The notes: generated from the letters alone by a model not told the origin. Counted from the first letter of the stretch, positions 34,607 through 43,480 are shown. The stretch: DNA of 64,000 nt from Chitinophagales bacterium (GCA_013299105.1 JAAFJY010000005.1:187013-251012), one strand, 5' to 3'. Numbers and translations are program-made.

Positions 34607-35983
34607 TCACACCTCCCGCAACTTCCACTTCCCTCGCTTAAACAACACAATCAGCAGAATCGCCAAAATCGTCTCGGCAGCAGGTACGCAGATGCAGATG
34701 CCCAATACGCCCCAGCCTAGGGTGATGGCCAGAAAGTAACCCAAGGGTATTTCGATCAACCAAAAGCAAATCAGGTTACCGATCAGGGGAGTACGGGTAT
34801 CGCCGGCCCCATTGAAAGCCTGACTGAGGACCATGCCATAAGCGTAAAAAACATTGCCAATGCTGAATACCCGCAGGGTCATGATCCCGATTTTCACCAC
34901 TTCAGGGTCAGCATTGAACAAGGGGATGATCCAGGGGGCCAAAGCGATACAAATAAGTGACACGATCACCAAGAAAATCATATTGAAATAGCCCGCTCGC
35001 CAGGCCGACTGCTCGGCGCGATCAGGTTGCTTAGCGCCCAAGTTTTGGCCCACCAGGGTCGCCGCAGCATTGGCCAGGCCCCAAGAGGGCAACAAAACAA
35101 AAATAAGCACCCGAATGGCGATGGTGTAACCCGCTACCGACTGCGAACCAAATTGGGCGATGATCCGCATCAGGAAAACCCAGGAAGCTGAAGCGATTAA
35201 AAACTGCACTGCACCGCTGATCGACACATCCATCAAGCGACGGATGACGCCCCAGTCGACTTTAAGGTGCTTGGCTTGGATGTGGACCGTGCTTTTGCCA
35301 CTGAACAACATATACAATTGGTAGCAAACCCCCACCGAGCGGCCAATGGTAGTGGCTACTGCGGCCCCTGTGACACCCAATTCGGGGAATGGACCCCAAC
35401 CAAAAATGAACAGCGGATCAAGAATGATGTTGAGGCCATTGGCCAAGAGCAGGGTGCGCATGGCGATGGCCGGATTGCCCGCCCCCCGAAAAATACCGTT
35501 GAGCATGAACAGCAGCATGATTACCACATTCGAACCCAACATGATTTTGACAAAAGTACTCCCTTCCTTTTTGACTGCCGAACTAGCACCCATGAACTGT
35601 AAAATATCGTCGGCCAAAACAATGCCAATGATGCCTGTAATGGCACCAACAACCAAGGCAACCAAAATGGTTTGAAAAGCGGTATGAGAAGCCGCATCGG
35701 GATCCTTTTCCCCAATACGCCTGGCCACCAGGGCGGTTGCACCCGACATACAGCCAATGGCCAAGGAATACACCAAGGTCAGCACCGATTCGGTCAAACC
35801 CACAGTGGTGACGGCATTTACGCCCACTTTGGAGACAAAAAACACATCCACCAAGGCGAACAGGGATTCCATCGACATCTCAATGACCATCGGAATGGCC
35901 AACAAAATCAAAGCCTGGTTGAGGCCACCTGCGGTATAGTCTCGTTCTTTGCCTCTAATGGCATCAAGGATCAGGGTAAGCAT
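34607..35983 (-). CDS. MATE-family efflux transporter
   Basis: A 458-residue membrane protein, normal length for MATE/NorM-type Na+- or H+-driven multidrug exporters. It shows twelve hydrophobic helices in two bundles, with IPMVIEMSMESLFALVDVFFVSKVG in helix 1-2 and the repeat-2 counterpart GWGLANAAATLVGQNLGAKQPDRAE; ATALVARRIGEKD is the first-bundle equivalent. TACTTTTG at 36110-36117 (minus strand) could be its promoter core. A TTGAGGAG-type heptamer tract lies in its leader (35994-36027). Confidence 0.92.
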   Translation of the reverse strand: MLTLILDAIRGKERDYTAGGLNQALILLAIPMVIEMSMESLFALVDVFFVSKVGVNAVTTVGLTESVLTLVYSLAIGCMSGATALVARRIGEKDPDAASHTAFQTILVALVVGAITGIIGIVLADDILQFMGASSAVKKEGSTFVKIMLGSNVVIMLLFMLNGIFRGAGNPAIAMRTLLLANGLNIILDPLFIFGWGPFPELGVTGAAVATTIGRSVGVCYQLYMLFSGKSTVHIQAKHLKVDWGVIRRLMDVSISGAVQFLIASASWVFLMRIIAQFGSQSVAGYTIAIRVLIFVLLPSWGLANAAATLVGQNLGAKQPDRAEQSAWRAGYFNMIFLVIVSLICIALAPWIIPLFNADPEVVKIGIMTLRVFSIGNVFYAYGMVLSQAFNGAGDTRTPLIGNLICFWLIEIPLGYFLAITLGWGVLGICICVPAAETILAILLIVLFKRGKWKLREV

Positions 35984-36400
35984 AGCGCTGTAATGTTGAG
36001 GAGTCGAGAGGTTGAGGAGTTGAGGGGCTCATCCCTTGGCTTCTAACCTCTAAACTTGGTACCAATAGTTTTAGAACCTGAAAATGCAACAGCATCTTTC
36101 ATGGATGGACAAAAGTAGATATTCTAAAATAGCAGGTGGCGGCTAAACCATTAATAGGCGGCGAAAGTTCCATTTTTGTGGGGAAATGACAAAAAATGCG
36201 ACTTTTCCCCAATTTTCTCCATTCCCCGAGTGCCCAACGCCTCAAGTTTATACACTTTCGCAGCGCTTTTTTTGAAAACAAAAGGAATGTCTTTACCTTG
36301 ATCTCGAAATTTTGTTTTTCGCCTTGCGTTGATGCTGATTCAACTTGAATAAACGCCTGGTAACCAATCAAAAACCTTTACTCACTAACCTTTTTTCCCG
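35984..36400. other. Divergent intergenic region between MATE and NSS genes
   Basis: This 417-bp gap holds a TTGAGGA-type heptamer tract (35994-36027), a possible minus-strand promoter core (36110-36117) and a plus-strand promoter (36271-36301). An AATTTCGAGATCAAGG-type AT-rich stretch remains unexplained. Confidence 0.5.
36271..36301 (+). promoter_or_regulatory. Candidate promoter of the NSS transporter gene (TTTG - 19 nt - TACCTTGA)
   Basis: TTTG at 36271-36274 and TACCTTGA at 36294-36301 have the right spacing, with one mismatch in the TAnnTTTG core. It lies 100 bp before the start codon. Confidence 0.4.
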
Positions 36401-37984
36401 ATGAGTAGTAACAAAGAAGCCTGGGGATCCCGAGTAGGCCTAGTGTTGGCCATGGCGGGCAATGCCGTAGGTCTGGGAAACTTTTTGCGCTTTCCGGTAC
36501 AAGCCATCCAAAATGGCGGCGGATCCTTCATTATTCCATACCTGGTCTGTTTTTTATTGATGGGCATTCCACTCTTGTTTGTGGAGTGGTCGATGGGCCG
36601 TTTTGGCGGTAATTATGGCCACCACAGTACTCCTTTCATCCTGGGGTCGATGTCAAAATTCGGCTTTTGGAAGTACATTGGGGTATTCGGCATTTTCACC
36701 AACCTGGCGGTAGCCGCTTATTATTGCTACCTCGAAAGCTGGACCTTGGGCTACATCTGGCACTCAGTAAGTGGTACGTTCAGTGGTCAAACCCGCGATG
36801 ATGTGGCCAATTTCTTCACGGGCTACACCAGCCTGAGCAATGCGCAGCCGATCATTTTCTGGCTCATTTGCTTGGTGCTCAACACCTGGATTCTTTCACG
36901 CGGCCTCAGTGGAGGGGTAGAAAAAGTAGCCAAAGTTGGCATGCCTTTGCTGATTGTTTTTGGTATTTTTCTGGCTATTCGTGGTATCACCCTTACCGAG
37001 GGCAGCGCGGGAGCTTTGTACAGTGGCACCACGGGTTTGAATTACCTTTGGACGCCTAACTTTGATACTATTTGGGAACCAAAAGTGTGGTTAGCAGCAG
37101 CTGGTCAGATCTTTTTCACCCTTTCGGTGGGCATGGGTAGCATCCAGTGTTACGCCTCTTACCTCAAGTCTCGCGACGATGTGGCCCTCAACGCCATGAG
37201 CGCAGGCTGGATGAATGAATTTGTAGAAGTGGTACTCGGTGGTGCGATTGTGATCCCCATTACGGTGGGTTACTTCGGCATTGATGGCATGTTGGAATTG
37301 GTAAACAAAGCTGGTGGTTTGGGGCTTGGTTTTCGTACCTTGCCTTTCTTGTTCCAGCAGTGGGGACCATTCCTAGCCGTTGCGGCCAGTGTGATGTGGT
37401 TTGGCTTGTTGTTCTTTGCAGGTATTACCTCTTCGCTGGCAATGGGTACTCCTTGCATGGGCTTTTTGCAGGACGAATTTGGTTGGAAGCGCAACAATGC
37501 GGCTTTTGCTTTTGGCGCTGCGGTATTCATTTTGGGCTTGCCTACTGTACTGTTCTTTAATTATGGGGTATTCGATGAATACGATTACTGGGCGGGTACA
37601 GTCTCCCTCGTGGTTTTTGCATTTTTTGAGATCATCCTATTTGCTTGGATTTTTGGCATGAACAAGGGTTGGGAAGAAATTACCCGTGGTGCCGACATCA
37701 AAGTGCCCATCATTTTTCGCTACATCATCCAGTATGTGACACCAGTGATTTTGGGCTGGGTTTTCTTTTCCAGTATCCCAGCCATTTGGGAGACCATTTC
37801 TAACAAAGGTCTTTATGAGCAATTGGCCACTGTAACGGATGCTGTACAAAAAGCCGAACTGGAAAAAACCATGCTCTACCGCAATCTTTCCCGTTTGCTC
37901 TTATTGGCAGTTTGGGCAGGCATTGCTTTCATGGTTTACATCGCTTATCGCAAACGGGTACGCGAAGGCCGCTTCTTACTTTGA
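36401..37984 (+). CDS. Neurotransmitter:sodium symporter (NSS/SNF) family transporter
   Basis: A 527-residue protein with 11-12 hydrophobic helices. The first helix carries the Na+/substrate signature SRVGLVLAMAGNAVGLGNFLRFP. Other family features are GGGSFIIPYLVCFLLMGIPLLFVEWSMGRFGG and the helix 6-8 region FFTLSVGMGSIQCYASY and FAGITSSLAMGTP. Bacterial relatives (LeuT, MhsT, MetP) take up amino acids with sodium. The C-terminus ends in a basic tail KRVREGRFLL. The 49-residue gene at 38170 is likely its partner. Confidence 0.93.
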   Translation: MSSNKEAWGSRVGLVLAMAGNAVGLGNFLRFPVQAIQNGGGSFIIPYLVCFLLMGIPLLFVEWSMGRFGGNYGHHSTPFILGSMSKFGFWKYIGVFGIFTNLAVAAYYCYLESWTLGYIWHSVSGTFSGQTRDDVANFFTGYTSLSNAQPIIFWLICLVLNTWILSRGLSGGVEKVAKVGMPLLIVFGIFLAIRGITLTEGSAGALYSGTTGLNYLWTPNFDTIWEPKVWLAAAGQIFFTLSVGMGSIQCYASYLKSRDDVALNAMSAGWMNEFVEVVLGGAIVIPITVGYFGIDGMLELVNKAGGLGLGFRTLPFLFQQWGPFLAVAASVMWFGLLFFAGITSSLAMGTPCMGFLQDEFGWKRNNAAFAFGAAVFILGLPTVLFFNYGVFDEYDYWAGTVSLVVFAFFEIILFAWIFGMNKGWEEITRGADIKVPIIFRYIIQYVTPVILGWVFFSSIPAIWETISNKGLYEQLATVTDAVQKAELEKTMLYRNLSRLLLLAVWAGIAFMVYIAYRKRVREGRFLL

Positions 37985-37997
37985 TCCACCTAAAGCA

Positions 37998-38158
37998 TGT
38001 TTAAAATTATTTGCTTGTCATAAAACGGCCCAATTTCGACTACTCTTCGTTAGGAAAATGCTCATTATGCGCTGCATAACTCCGCTTTTCCTGCCTCGAT
38101 TAGTCAAAATTTGACTCGTTTTCTGCCTAAGCCCCCAATATTTAAACACGCTCTCAAC
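37998..38158 (+). repeat. Dispersed intergenic repeat, copy 2
   Basis: Homologous to 28399-28545. This copy is flanked by TGTTTAAA (37998-38005) and TTTAAACA (38141-38148), 8-bp inverted ends about 150 bp apart, which gives a MITE-like outline. It separates the NSS gene from its small downstream gene. Confidence 0.75.
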
Positions 38159-38169
38159 ACCAATCGACT

Positions 38170-38319
38170 ATGAATAGCACTGCATTAATGATGTACCTCA
38201 CGGCCAATATTGTCGTGACTGCATTTACCGCTTTCTTCTTTTGGAAAGTGCTCAAGACACCTCCGCGAGAGGACCATGACGATGAGCACCAAGGGCCTAA
38301 AACCTTTGATGCGACCTAG
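38170..38319 (+). CDS. 49-residue single-helix membrane protein next to NSS transporter
   Basis: The small frame encodes MNSTALMMYLTANIVVTAFT followed by AFFFWKVLKT and an acidic, His-rich tail. One transmembrane helix (about residues 7-27) with a charged cytosolic tail is clear. It lies 185 bp after the NSS gene on the same strand. NSS transporters with a small accessory subunit are known (MetS beside MetP in Corynebacterium), and this gene has that size, topology and position. Start and stop are clean and a strong terminator follows. Confidence 0.75.
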   Translation: MNSTALMMYLTANIVVTAFTAFFFWKVLKTPPREDHDDEHQGPKTFDAT

Positions 38320-38323
38320 AAGA

Positions 38324-38356
38324 AGTTGAAGGTTGAAATGTTGAAGGGTTGAAAAG
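38324..38356 (+). repeat. Seven-base-period tract (TTGAAGG type)
   Basis: AGTTGAAGGTTGAAATGTTG and following GGTTGAAAAG, directly after the 49-residue gene. The same string recurs with small changes at 49698-49731, 62457-62498 and, in reverse, 51353-51380. Confidence 0.8.
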
Positions 38357-38420
38357 ACGGGGCGCTGATTCGGTGTTGGGGCCTTGGTTTTGACCCTTGA
38401 TGTTTCAATTGATACGGATG

Positions 38421-38457
38421 AAAAAGCCCTGGCATAGTAGTATGTCAGGGCTTTTTT
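38421..38457. terminator. Strong bidirectional rho-independent terminator
   Basis: AAAAAGCCCTG (38421-38431) pairs with CAGGGCTTTTT (38446-38456). The A-run and T-run on opposite sides allow it to stop both the NSS/small-protein transcript and the convergent minus-strand pair ending at 38487. Confidence 0.9.
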
Positions 38458-38486
38458 GCTTGAGTTACTAAATTTTACAGCTGACA

Positions 38487-38792
38487 TTATAAATTACCTG
38501 GCGGTTTTGAACCATACTGCTCTCGAAATTTTTCAATGTTCTCGTCTTCAATTTCGAGTGCCCTTACCCGCCCATCAATTTGGGTCAAAATTACTCGTGC
38601 AAAAAAGCGGTTCATGCCCACGACCCTATTGAATAAAGCGACTTGTTCATTGGCTCTTGGTGAAGTTCCGTCTGAGTTCAATGGTTTGCCACTGATGCCG
38701 TACTTAAAAACCTTGTCTCTTTCAATATCGAATATCTCGTACAAGTGGTGTTCTGCTTCATTTTCATGTGAATTTGCGTGGGGTTTTTTCAT
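38487..38792 (-). CDS. Small URI/GIY-YIG-like nuclease-type protein
   Basis: A 101-residue protein. LYEIFDIERDKVFKYGISGK followed, after an Asn/Arg-rich loop (SPRANEQVALFNRVV), by RFFARVILTQIDGRVRALEIED and the end FREQYGSKPPGN matches the pattern of URI-fold (GIY-YIG-related) nuclease domains seen at the C-termini of polymorphic toxins, which often end GxxPPxN. Here it stands alone, without a secretion or RHS part. Its start overlaps the stop of the DUF4240 gene by 4 bp (ATGA), so translation is coupled. Nuclease activity is inferred from pattern only. Confidence 0.65.
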   Translation of the reverse strand: MKKPHANSHENEAEHHLYEIFDIERDKVFKYGISGKPLNSDGTSPRANEQVALFNRVVGMNRFFARVILTQIDGRVRALEIEDENIEKFREQYGSKPPGNL

Positions 38793-39424
38793 GACAAATC
38801 CAACACACTATCCAACAATAATTTTGCTCCCGGCCAACCCTGCTTATTGCTAAAGGTTTCAGCCCATATTTCGGGATAATGGTTGTAATCAGCAGAGCCT
38901 GTTTTTAGCTTAAATGCTTCTAAAGGTAAATACAACAATGACTCAAAAGTGAAATTTTTTGGCATTTTGGACGGATCCTCTAACACTGCATGGTAAAACT
39001 GAGAGCCATTTGCCACAACACAACAACGGGAGTACAAAAAGTTATCACCCGAAAAATATGTCTCTTCTGAGTATCTGTTGTCGCCCAATTCACGGGCATA
39101 TTTTTCTCCGTCTAGTGCAAATAGTTTTTCATTGAGAATATCGTGAAATTGATAAATATCTGCGATTTCGTACTCACTCAATGCTTTAATTGCTGGAGCC
39201 ATAATAGCATTCGCATCTCTGGTTCGCCAATCGAATGAGTCAATGATGGACCAAAAAATGGATTCACCCATTGATTGCTCAGAAAGATTATCAGTCTCTA
39301 TCCGAAGCGTAGCATCGGGATATTTGTCTTGCAAATCTTGAATATTGGCAAGGGTTATTTGACGGAGTGGTATTTCAAGAATGGTAGTCATGCCAATTGA
39401 AAACGTTTGAGGGTTATTGTTCAC
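38789..39424 (-). CDS. DUF4240 domain protein coupled to URI-like gene
   Basis: A 211-residue soluble protein. The block FWSIIDSFDW, APAIKALSEYEIADIYQFHD, ALDGEKYARELG, then DNFLYSRCCVVANGSQFYHA and LEDPSKMPKN matches DUF4240, whose members have unknown function and often lie in toxin-immunity or contact-dependent loci. The N-terminus (residues 12-45) is an extra strand-helix piece. A start at 39391 (MTTILEIPL) is an alternative to 39424. The 4-bp overlap with the next gene suggests that the two proteins act together, possibly as an immunity-effector pair. Confidence 0.7.
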   Translation of the reverse strand: MNNNPQTFSIGMTTILEIPLRQITLANIQDLQDKYPDATLRIETDNLSEQSMGESIFWSIIDSFDWRTRDANAIMAPAIKALSEYEIADIYQFHDILNEKLFALDGEKYARELGDNRYSEETYFSGDNFLYSRCCVVANGSQFYHAVLEDPSKMPKNFTFESLLYLPLEAFKLKTGSADYNHYPEIWAETFSNKQGWPGAKLLLDSVLDLS

Positions 39425-39476
39425 AACCTTATTATACTGGACAATATAAGCTTATTCCAACCCCCAATCAAGCCCC

Positions 39477-40535
39477 TCACTCAAAAATCACCTCCGTAGC
39501 ACCATAACCATAGCGGTGGTGGTACTCGTTCTTAAAAGTTTTGACGTATGGATGCTGGATCAAACGGGTAGCGATGGCGTTTTTGAGCTTGCCCTCCCCT
39601 ACCCCGTGGATGATGAAAACGCGGTCCACGCCCAGTCGAACCGCCTTATCGAGGTATTCTTCGAAGTGGCGGATCTGGAGGGTCACAATTTCGGCATTGC
39701 TCAATTTTTTAGCGTTTTTGACCAATTTTTCGATGTGGAGGTCTAATTCTGCTTCAAATTCGGCCATTTGGCGCACTTCGTGTGGCTCGTCTACGGGTAC
39801 TTCGTTGCGGGTGACCTTGGGTTTTAGGTTTTGTTGGGTGTAACTTTTCAGGTCATTGTTGGCTGTACTTTGTTCTTCGCCTTCGTTTTCGTAGTCGATT
39901 TTTTCAAAAACCCGAAAATGGTAAACTGGTCGGTCGAGTAATGGTGCTGTGATTTGTTTGGCAAAGAAGTTTTTGGCCTTCAGCTTTAGTTCTCGGCTCA
40001 TTTTAGTCCCTAAGCCCTCGGTTGTGATCCGCCAACAATCCATCAAGACATAAGGATGCTCGTTGAGGTCGTCGTAATTGAGGTCGCCAACGCGCAGGTA
40101 AGAGAGCGAAGCCAATTTGGCACCCTGTTCGATCACTGGATGATCGGCAACGTACAAAATGAAGTTGAAAGCCACATCCAAACGCGTATCATTGATCAGG
40201 AAGATATCAAAGCGCTTGATGGTCCCGTCTTCCCGCAAAATGGGTTCAAAAGCAAGTTGAATACCCATGCTTTTGAGAATGGCGTACTGCCGCTGCGGCA
40301 CTGCTGGCGCTGGGGCGCTGGGTGGAGCAGGTTTATTACCAGTTGCCTTAGCAGTGGCGGGCGTTTTGGAACCCGTATAAAAAGCAGCCGCCACAATGTC
40401 GTCGATGAAAACCGGGATTTCCATGTCATCGCCCATCAGGCGGACATTGATCATGCCGCCGTCGAGATATGAACTGACTATGGCTTCTTCGCCAGTATGA
40501 AGCAAACGCACGTGGGCACCAATCGGAAAACGCAT
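39477..40535 (-). CDS. DUF2027/Smr-domain protein
   Basis: A 352-residue protein. The N-terminus (MRFPIGAHVRLLHTGEEAIV) is a small SH3-like or KOW-like barrel, followed by a Pro/Ala-rich linker (about 70-90), a beta-rich DUF2027 core and a C-terminal Smr domain (about 270-352) with LDLHIE and HGVGEGKLKNAI, the two conserved MutS2 C-terminal motifs. Smr domains bind or nick nucleic acids, including at stalled ribosomes. The frame could start 14 codons upstream (40577), but 40535 matches the usual family start. TAATTTTG at 40591-40598 (minus strand) is a likely promoter core. Confidence 0.85.
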   Translation of the reverse strand: MRFPIGAHVRLLHTGEEAIVSSYLDGGMINVRLMGDDMEIPVFIDDIVAAAFYTGSKTPATAKATGNKPAPPSAPAPAVPQRQYAILKSMGIQLAFEPILREDGTIKRFDIFLINDTRLDVAFNFILYVADHPVIEQGAKLASLSYLRVGDLNYDDLNEHPYVLMDCWRITTEGLGTKMSRELKLKAKNFFAKQITAPLLDRPVYHFRVFEKIDYENEGEEQSTANNDLKSYTQQNLKPKVTRNEVPVDEPHEVRQMAEFEAELDLHIEKLVKNAKKLSNAEIVTLQIRHFEEYLDKAVRLGVDRVFIIHGVGEGKLKNAIATRLIQHPYVKTFKNEYHHRYGYGATEVIFE

Positions 40536-40590
40536 GAGTAGTAGAGCTTGAGTTGAGGGCAGCGCCAAGGCAGCCAATGATTCAGATGGG

Positions 40591-40598
40591 CAAAATTA
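40591..40598 (-). promoter_or_regulatory. Candidate promoter core TAATTTTG for the Smr gene
   Basis: Perfect TAnnTTTG match about 55 bp upstream of the start at 40535; no clear -33 element. Confidence 0.35.
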
Positions 40599-40718
40599 TT
40601 ATTTTTTGGCTAAACCCACGATATAACCTTGATGGCGGTAAATGCTGTTTTTAAGCTGTTTGATGCTATATGTGGTTGAAACTCGCTTCGATTCGCCGAT
40701 TTTTCTATCCTAAAACTG

Positions 40719-41513
40719 TCAATTCCCCAATTTCCCATAGCGCTGGAATTCAGAAAAATAGAAAACAACCGTTTTTCCGGCACGCTGGACGAGGTAAAAT
40801 AGCTCGTATTCCCCATCGTGTGCACTAAACCTGGTGTCGTTAAAGGTTTTAGAAGCAAATACTTTTTTGAGGTAATCTCGTTCCGCTTTACTGGTTTCTT
40901 CCAGGTATTCCGTTTTTTGCACGTCCAAACTGTCAGATCCGATGTAGCGCCCATCAATCCATAAAAAAACAGGCGCATTGCCAATCTGGTCTTTTACCAG
41001 GACTTTGATCTCTGGAAGATTTTGATCCATTTTCGTACAAATGGCCAGCAAATCATTGGTTTTGTCCAGCCAATTTTTTTCAAACTGGTAGTTGAGTGCA
41101 TGTTTATCAAACCCAGGATTGTCCGCAAGGATAGATTCTGCGGCTTGCAACAGTACCCTTTGGCGCTTTTGGGTACTGAGCCGATCACCCAAAAAAAGCG
41201 AGGCGAAAAGGAAAGGAAAACTCAAAACAAAAAGGAAGGTCCATTTTTGGGAAAGAAAGCTGGTATTCTGATTTGCTTCCTGTTGCCGCTCCGCAATCCT
41301 GGTCAGGTTGAACATGATGTTGATCATCAGCGCTCCTACCATCAAGGCCAGAATCCCCAGGATGCTCCATTCAAAACTCTGGGTGATGTTTTCCCTGAAC
41401 ACTTTGAATCCGAATACTTGGATCAGGGTGTAGATGAATACCCAATAAACCAAAAAAAGAATGGAAATCAGGCCAATGACGCTGCTGAATTTTACCAGCG
41501 TTTTTGGATTCAT
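40719..41513 (-). CDS. Membrane protein of unknown function with C-terminal soluble domain
   Basis: A 264-residue protein (MNPKTLVKFSSVIGLISILF...). Three hydrophobic helices (about 9-33, 48-70, 92-110) are followed by a mixed alpha/beta domain of about 145 residues (NPGFDKHALNYQFEKNWLDK ... APVFLWIDGRYIGSDSLDV ... FYLVQRAGKTVVFYFSEFQ). I recognise no family; the soluble part vaguely resembles a PAS/Cache-like sensor. An in-frame start at 41570 is possible but less likely. It is not close enough to its neighbours to form an operon with them. Confidence 0.65.
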   Translation of the reverse strand: MNPKTLVKFSSVIGLISILFLVYWVFIYTLIQVFGFKVFRENITQSFEWSILGILALMVGALMINIMFNLTRIAERQQEANQNTSFLSQKWTFLFVLSFPFLFASLFLGDRLSTQKRQRVLLQAAESILADNPGFDKHALNYQFEKNWLDKTNDLLAICTKMDQNLPEIKVLVKDQIGNAPVFLWIDGRYIGSDSLDVQKTEYLEETSKAERDYLKKVFASKTFNDTRFSAHDGEYELFYLVQRAGKTVVFYFSEFQRYGKLGN

Positions 41514-41765
41514 GATGTTTTGATCTTGGTGTGATGTAGAATAGTGCCGTATAGTTACTGTTTTCTCCAATTATTTTTGTAAAAACCAAGTAGAGGAATT
41601 GGACTTTTGGCTTCTAAAAAATTACTCAAACTGCTTCTTATCAATGTATTACAAGGGTATATGCCTCACTTTTATGGTAAAAACACAGGGGACAAAAGTG
41701 TGAAAGTGTCCTTTCAGGGGCAGCAGTTTGTACTAATCTTTGTGCACACCAAAACCTAAAAACTC

Positions 41766-42704
41766 ATGGCTAACGATTATGACCGCATCTTCAAAGAGAA
41801 CATCGAAGCAATGGCACCTTCGATCATCAAGCGCTTGTTAAAAATCGACCCATCCAGATTGATCCCTTATCGTGCTAAAATGCAAGTGACCCTGGAGCGT
41901 GAAATGGACTTTGTCAGCATTGTGAAAGCTGAAAATGAAACTGAAAAAGACTACGGTTTGCATATCGAGTTTCATACCAGCAATGAAGACATGCGGGCTC
42001 GAAACCTGGTTTACTATGGGATGTTTCACCTCCAAACCAATTTAGAATTGAAGCAAGTGCTGATCTACATTGGGAAAGATAGGGCAACGTTTATCAAAGA
42101 GAATCATTTGGAACTCGAAGGGCTGGAGCATACTTTCATCGTAATTATTCTGGCTGAGGTTCCGAAAGAAATATTTATCGATTCGGATGTGCCCGAAGAT
42201 GTGGTCACGTCTATTTTGTGTGATTTTGGAGCGGATTCACAAGAAACTGTGGTCAAGATGATTCTGTCCCGTTTACATCAACTTTTGGGGGGTGGAATTC
42301 TAATCGAAAAGTTTCAAAAACAATTGTTAACTTTATCACGTCTAAGAGATATGGAACTCATTGTCAAAAACCAAATTGAAGCCATGACTTTTCATTACGA
42401 CATCGAAAACGACGGTCTTTACCTCGAAGGCGTTGAGAAAGGCATTGAACAGGGCATTGAACAGGGCATTGAACAAGGAATCGAACAAGGCCGTGAAGAA
42501 GGCATTGAACTTAAAACCCGGAATTTTGCTCAAACCCTCTGGGATCAACAGGAATTTTCATTGAGAAAAATGGCATTATTGGTCGGTCTGGATGAAACGC
42601 AACTTGAGCAGCTCCTAGTGGATGTGTTGATGACTGACGGTCAATCGGAAGAAGATGCTTTAGCTGAAGTCTCTGCTTATAAACTGAAATTTCCCTCCGT
42701 ATAA
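41766..42704 (+). CDS. Rpn-family recombination-promoting nuclease / PD-(D/E)XK transposase-like protein
   Basis: A 312-residue protein. EREMDFVSIVKAE followed by YGLHIEFHTSNEDMRARNLVYYGMFH fits the PD-(D/E)XK core of the Rpn/YhgA family (catalytic Asp and Glu in MDFV and HIEF). The C-terminal part has the usual Gly-Ile-Glu-Gln coil, here four repeats of GIEQ (42444-42491, 12-bp DNA period), then a helical tail that is common in the family. Members promote RecA-independent recombination. It is flanked by unrelated genes and shows no terminal repeats. Confidence 0.82.
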   Translation: MANDYDRIFKENIEAMAPSIIKRLLKIDPSRLIPYRAKMQVTLEREMDFVSIVKAENETEKDYGLHIEFHTSNEDMRARNLVYYGMFHLQTNLELKQVLIYIGKDRATFIKENHLELEGLEHTFIVIILAEVPKEIFIDSDVPEDVVTSILCDFGADSQETVVKMILSRLHQLLGGGILIEKFQKQLLTLSRLRDMELIVKNQIEAMTFHYDIENDGLYLEGVEKGIEQGIEQGIEQGIEQGREEGIELKTRNFAQTLWDQQEFSLRKMALLVGLDETQLEQLLVDVLMTDGQSEEDALAEVSAYKLKFPSV

Positions 42705-42838
42705 TTCAACTTTTTCCATCCTGGCCTTGTTGATTATTCGTATTTTCGATAGAAATACTCGACTTTTACATGCTGTATTGTTTCGCTTATCATCCTAGCT
42801 GAAACATGCACTTTGGTCATCCTCAAAATCAACAACCT

Positions 42839-43480
42839 ATGAGCCTTCGTTTAGGAGACATCGCGCCAAACTTTCAGGCCCAAACCACTGCCGGAGAAAT
42901 CGACTTTTACGAATACCTCGGCGATGGCTGGGGAATCCTGTTCTCCCACCCTGCTGATTATACGCCCGTTTGTACCACCGAGTTGGGGCGTACCGCAGCT
43001 TTACAGGATGAATTCGCCAGACGCAATACCAAGGTCTTGGCAGTAAGTGTAGACCCACTCGACAAGCACTTCGGTTGGGTGAACGACATCAATGAAACCC
43101 AAAAGGTAAACGTTGATTTTCCAATCATTGCCGATGAGGGCCGTGCTGTGTCGAACCTCTATGACATGATCCACCCCAATGCTTCTGAGACGTTTACAGT
43201 GCGCTCTTTGTTCATCATTGGCCCCGACAAAAAAGTGAAACTGATGATCACTTATCCCGCTTCCACCGGGCGCAATTTCCACGAGGTACTGCGCGTTTTG
43301 GAATCATTACAACTCACTGCCAATTACAGCGTTGCCACCCCAGCCAACTGGAACCACGGCGAAGATGTGATCGTAGTACCAGCCGTATCGACTGAAGACG
43401 CGATCAAGAAATTCCCCAAGGGTGTCACGGTCGTTAAACCTTACCTGCGTTATACTCCACAACCCAATGTGGATAAGTGA
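42839..43480 (+). CDS. 1-Cys peroxiredoxin (Prx6-type)
   Basis: A 213-residue thiol peroxidase. The peroxidatic cysteine is Cys45 in SHPADYTPVCTTELGR. The following VSVDPLDKHFGWVNDI and the extended C-terminal part (about 155-213, NWNHGEDVIVVPAVS) identify the Prx6 subfamily, which lacks a nearby resolving cysteine and reduces H2O2 and lipid peroxides. The start MSLRLGDIAPNF is preferred to one 11 codons upstream. A stem-loop follows at 43524-43555. Confidence 0.93.
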   Translation: MSLRLGDIAPNFQAQTTAGEIDFYEYLGDGWGILFSHPADYTPVCTTELGRTAALQDEFARRNTKVLAVSVDPLDKHFGWVNDINETQKVNVDFPIIADEGRAVSNLYDMIHPNASETFTVRSLFIIGPDKKVKLMITYPASTGRNFHEVLRVLESLQLTANYSVATPANWNHGEDVIVVPAVSTEDAIKKFPKGVTVVKPYLRYTPQPNVDK

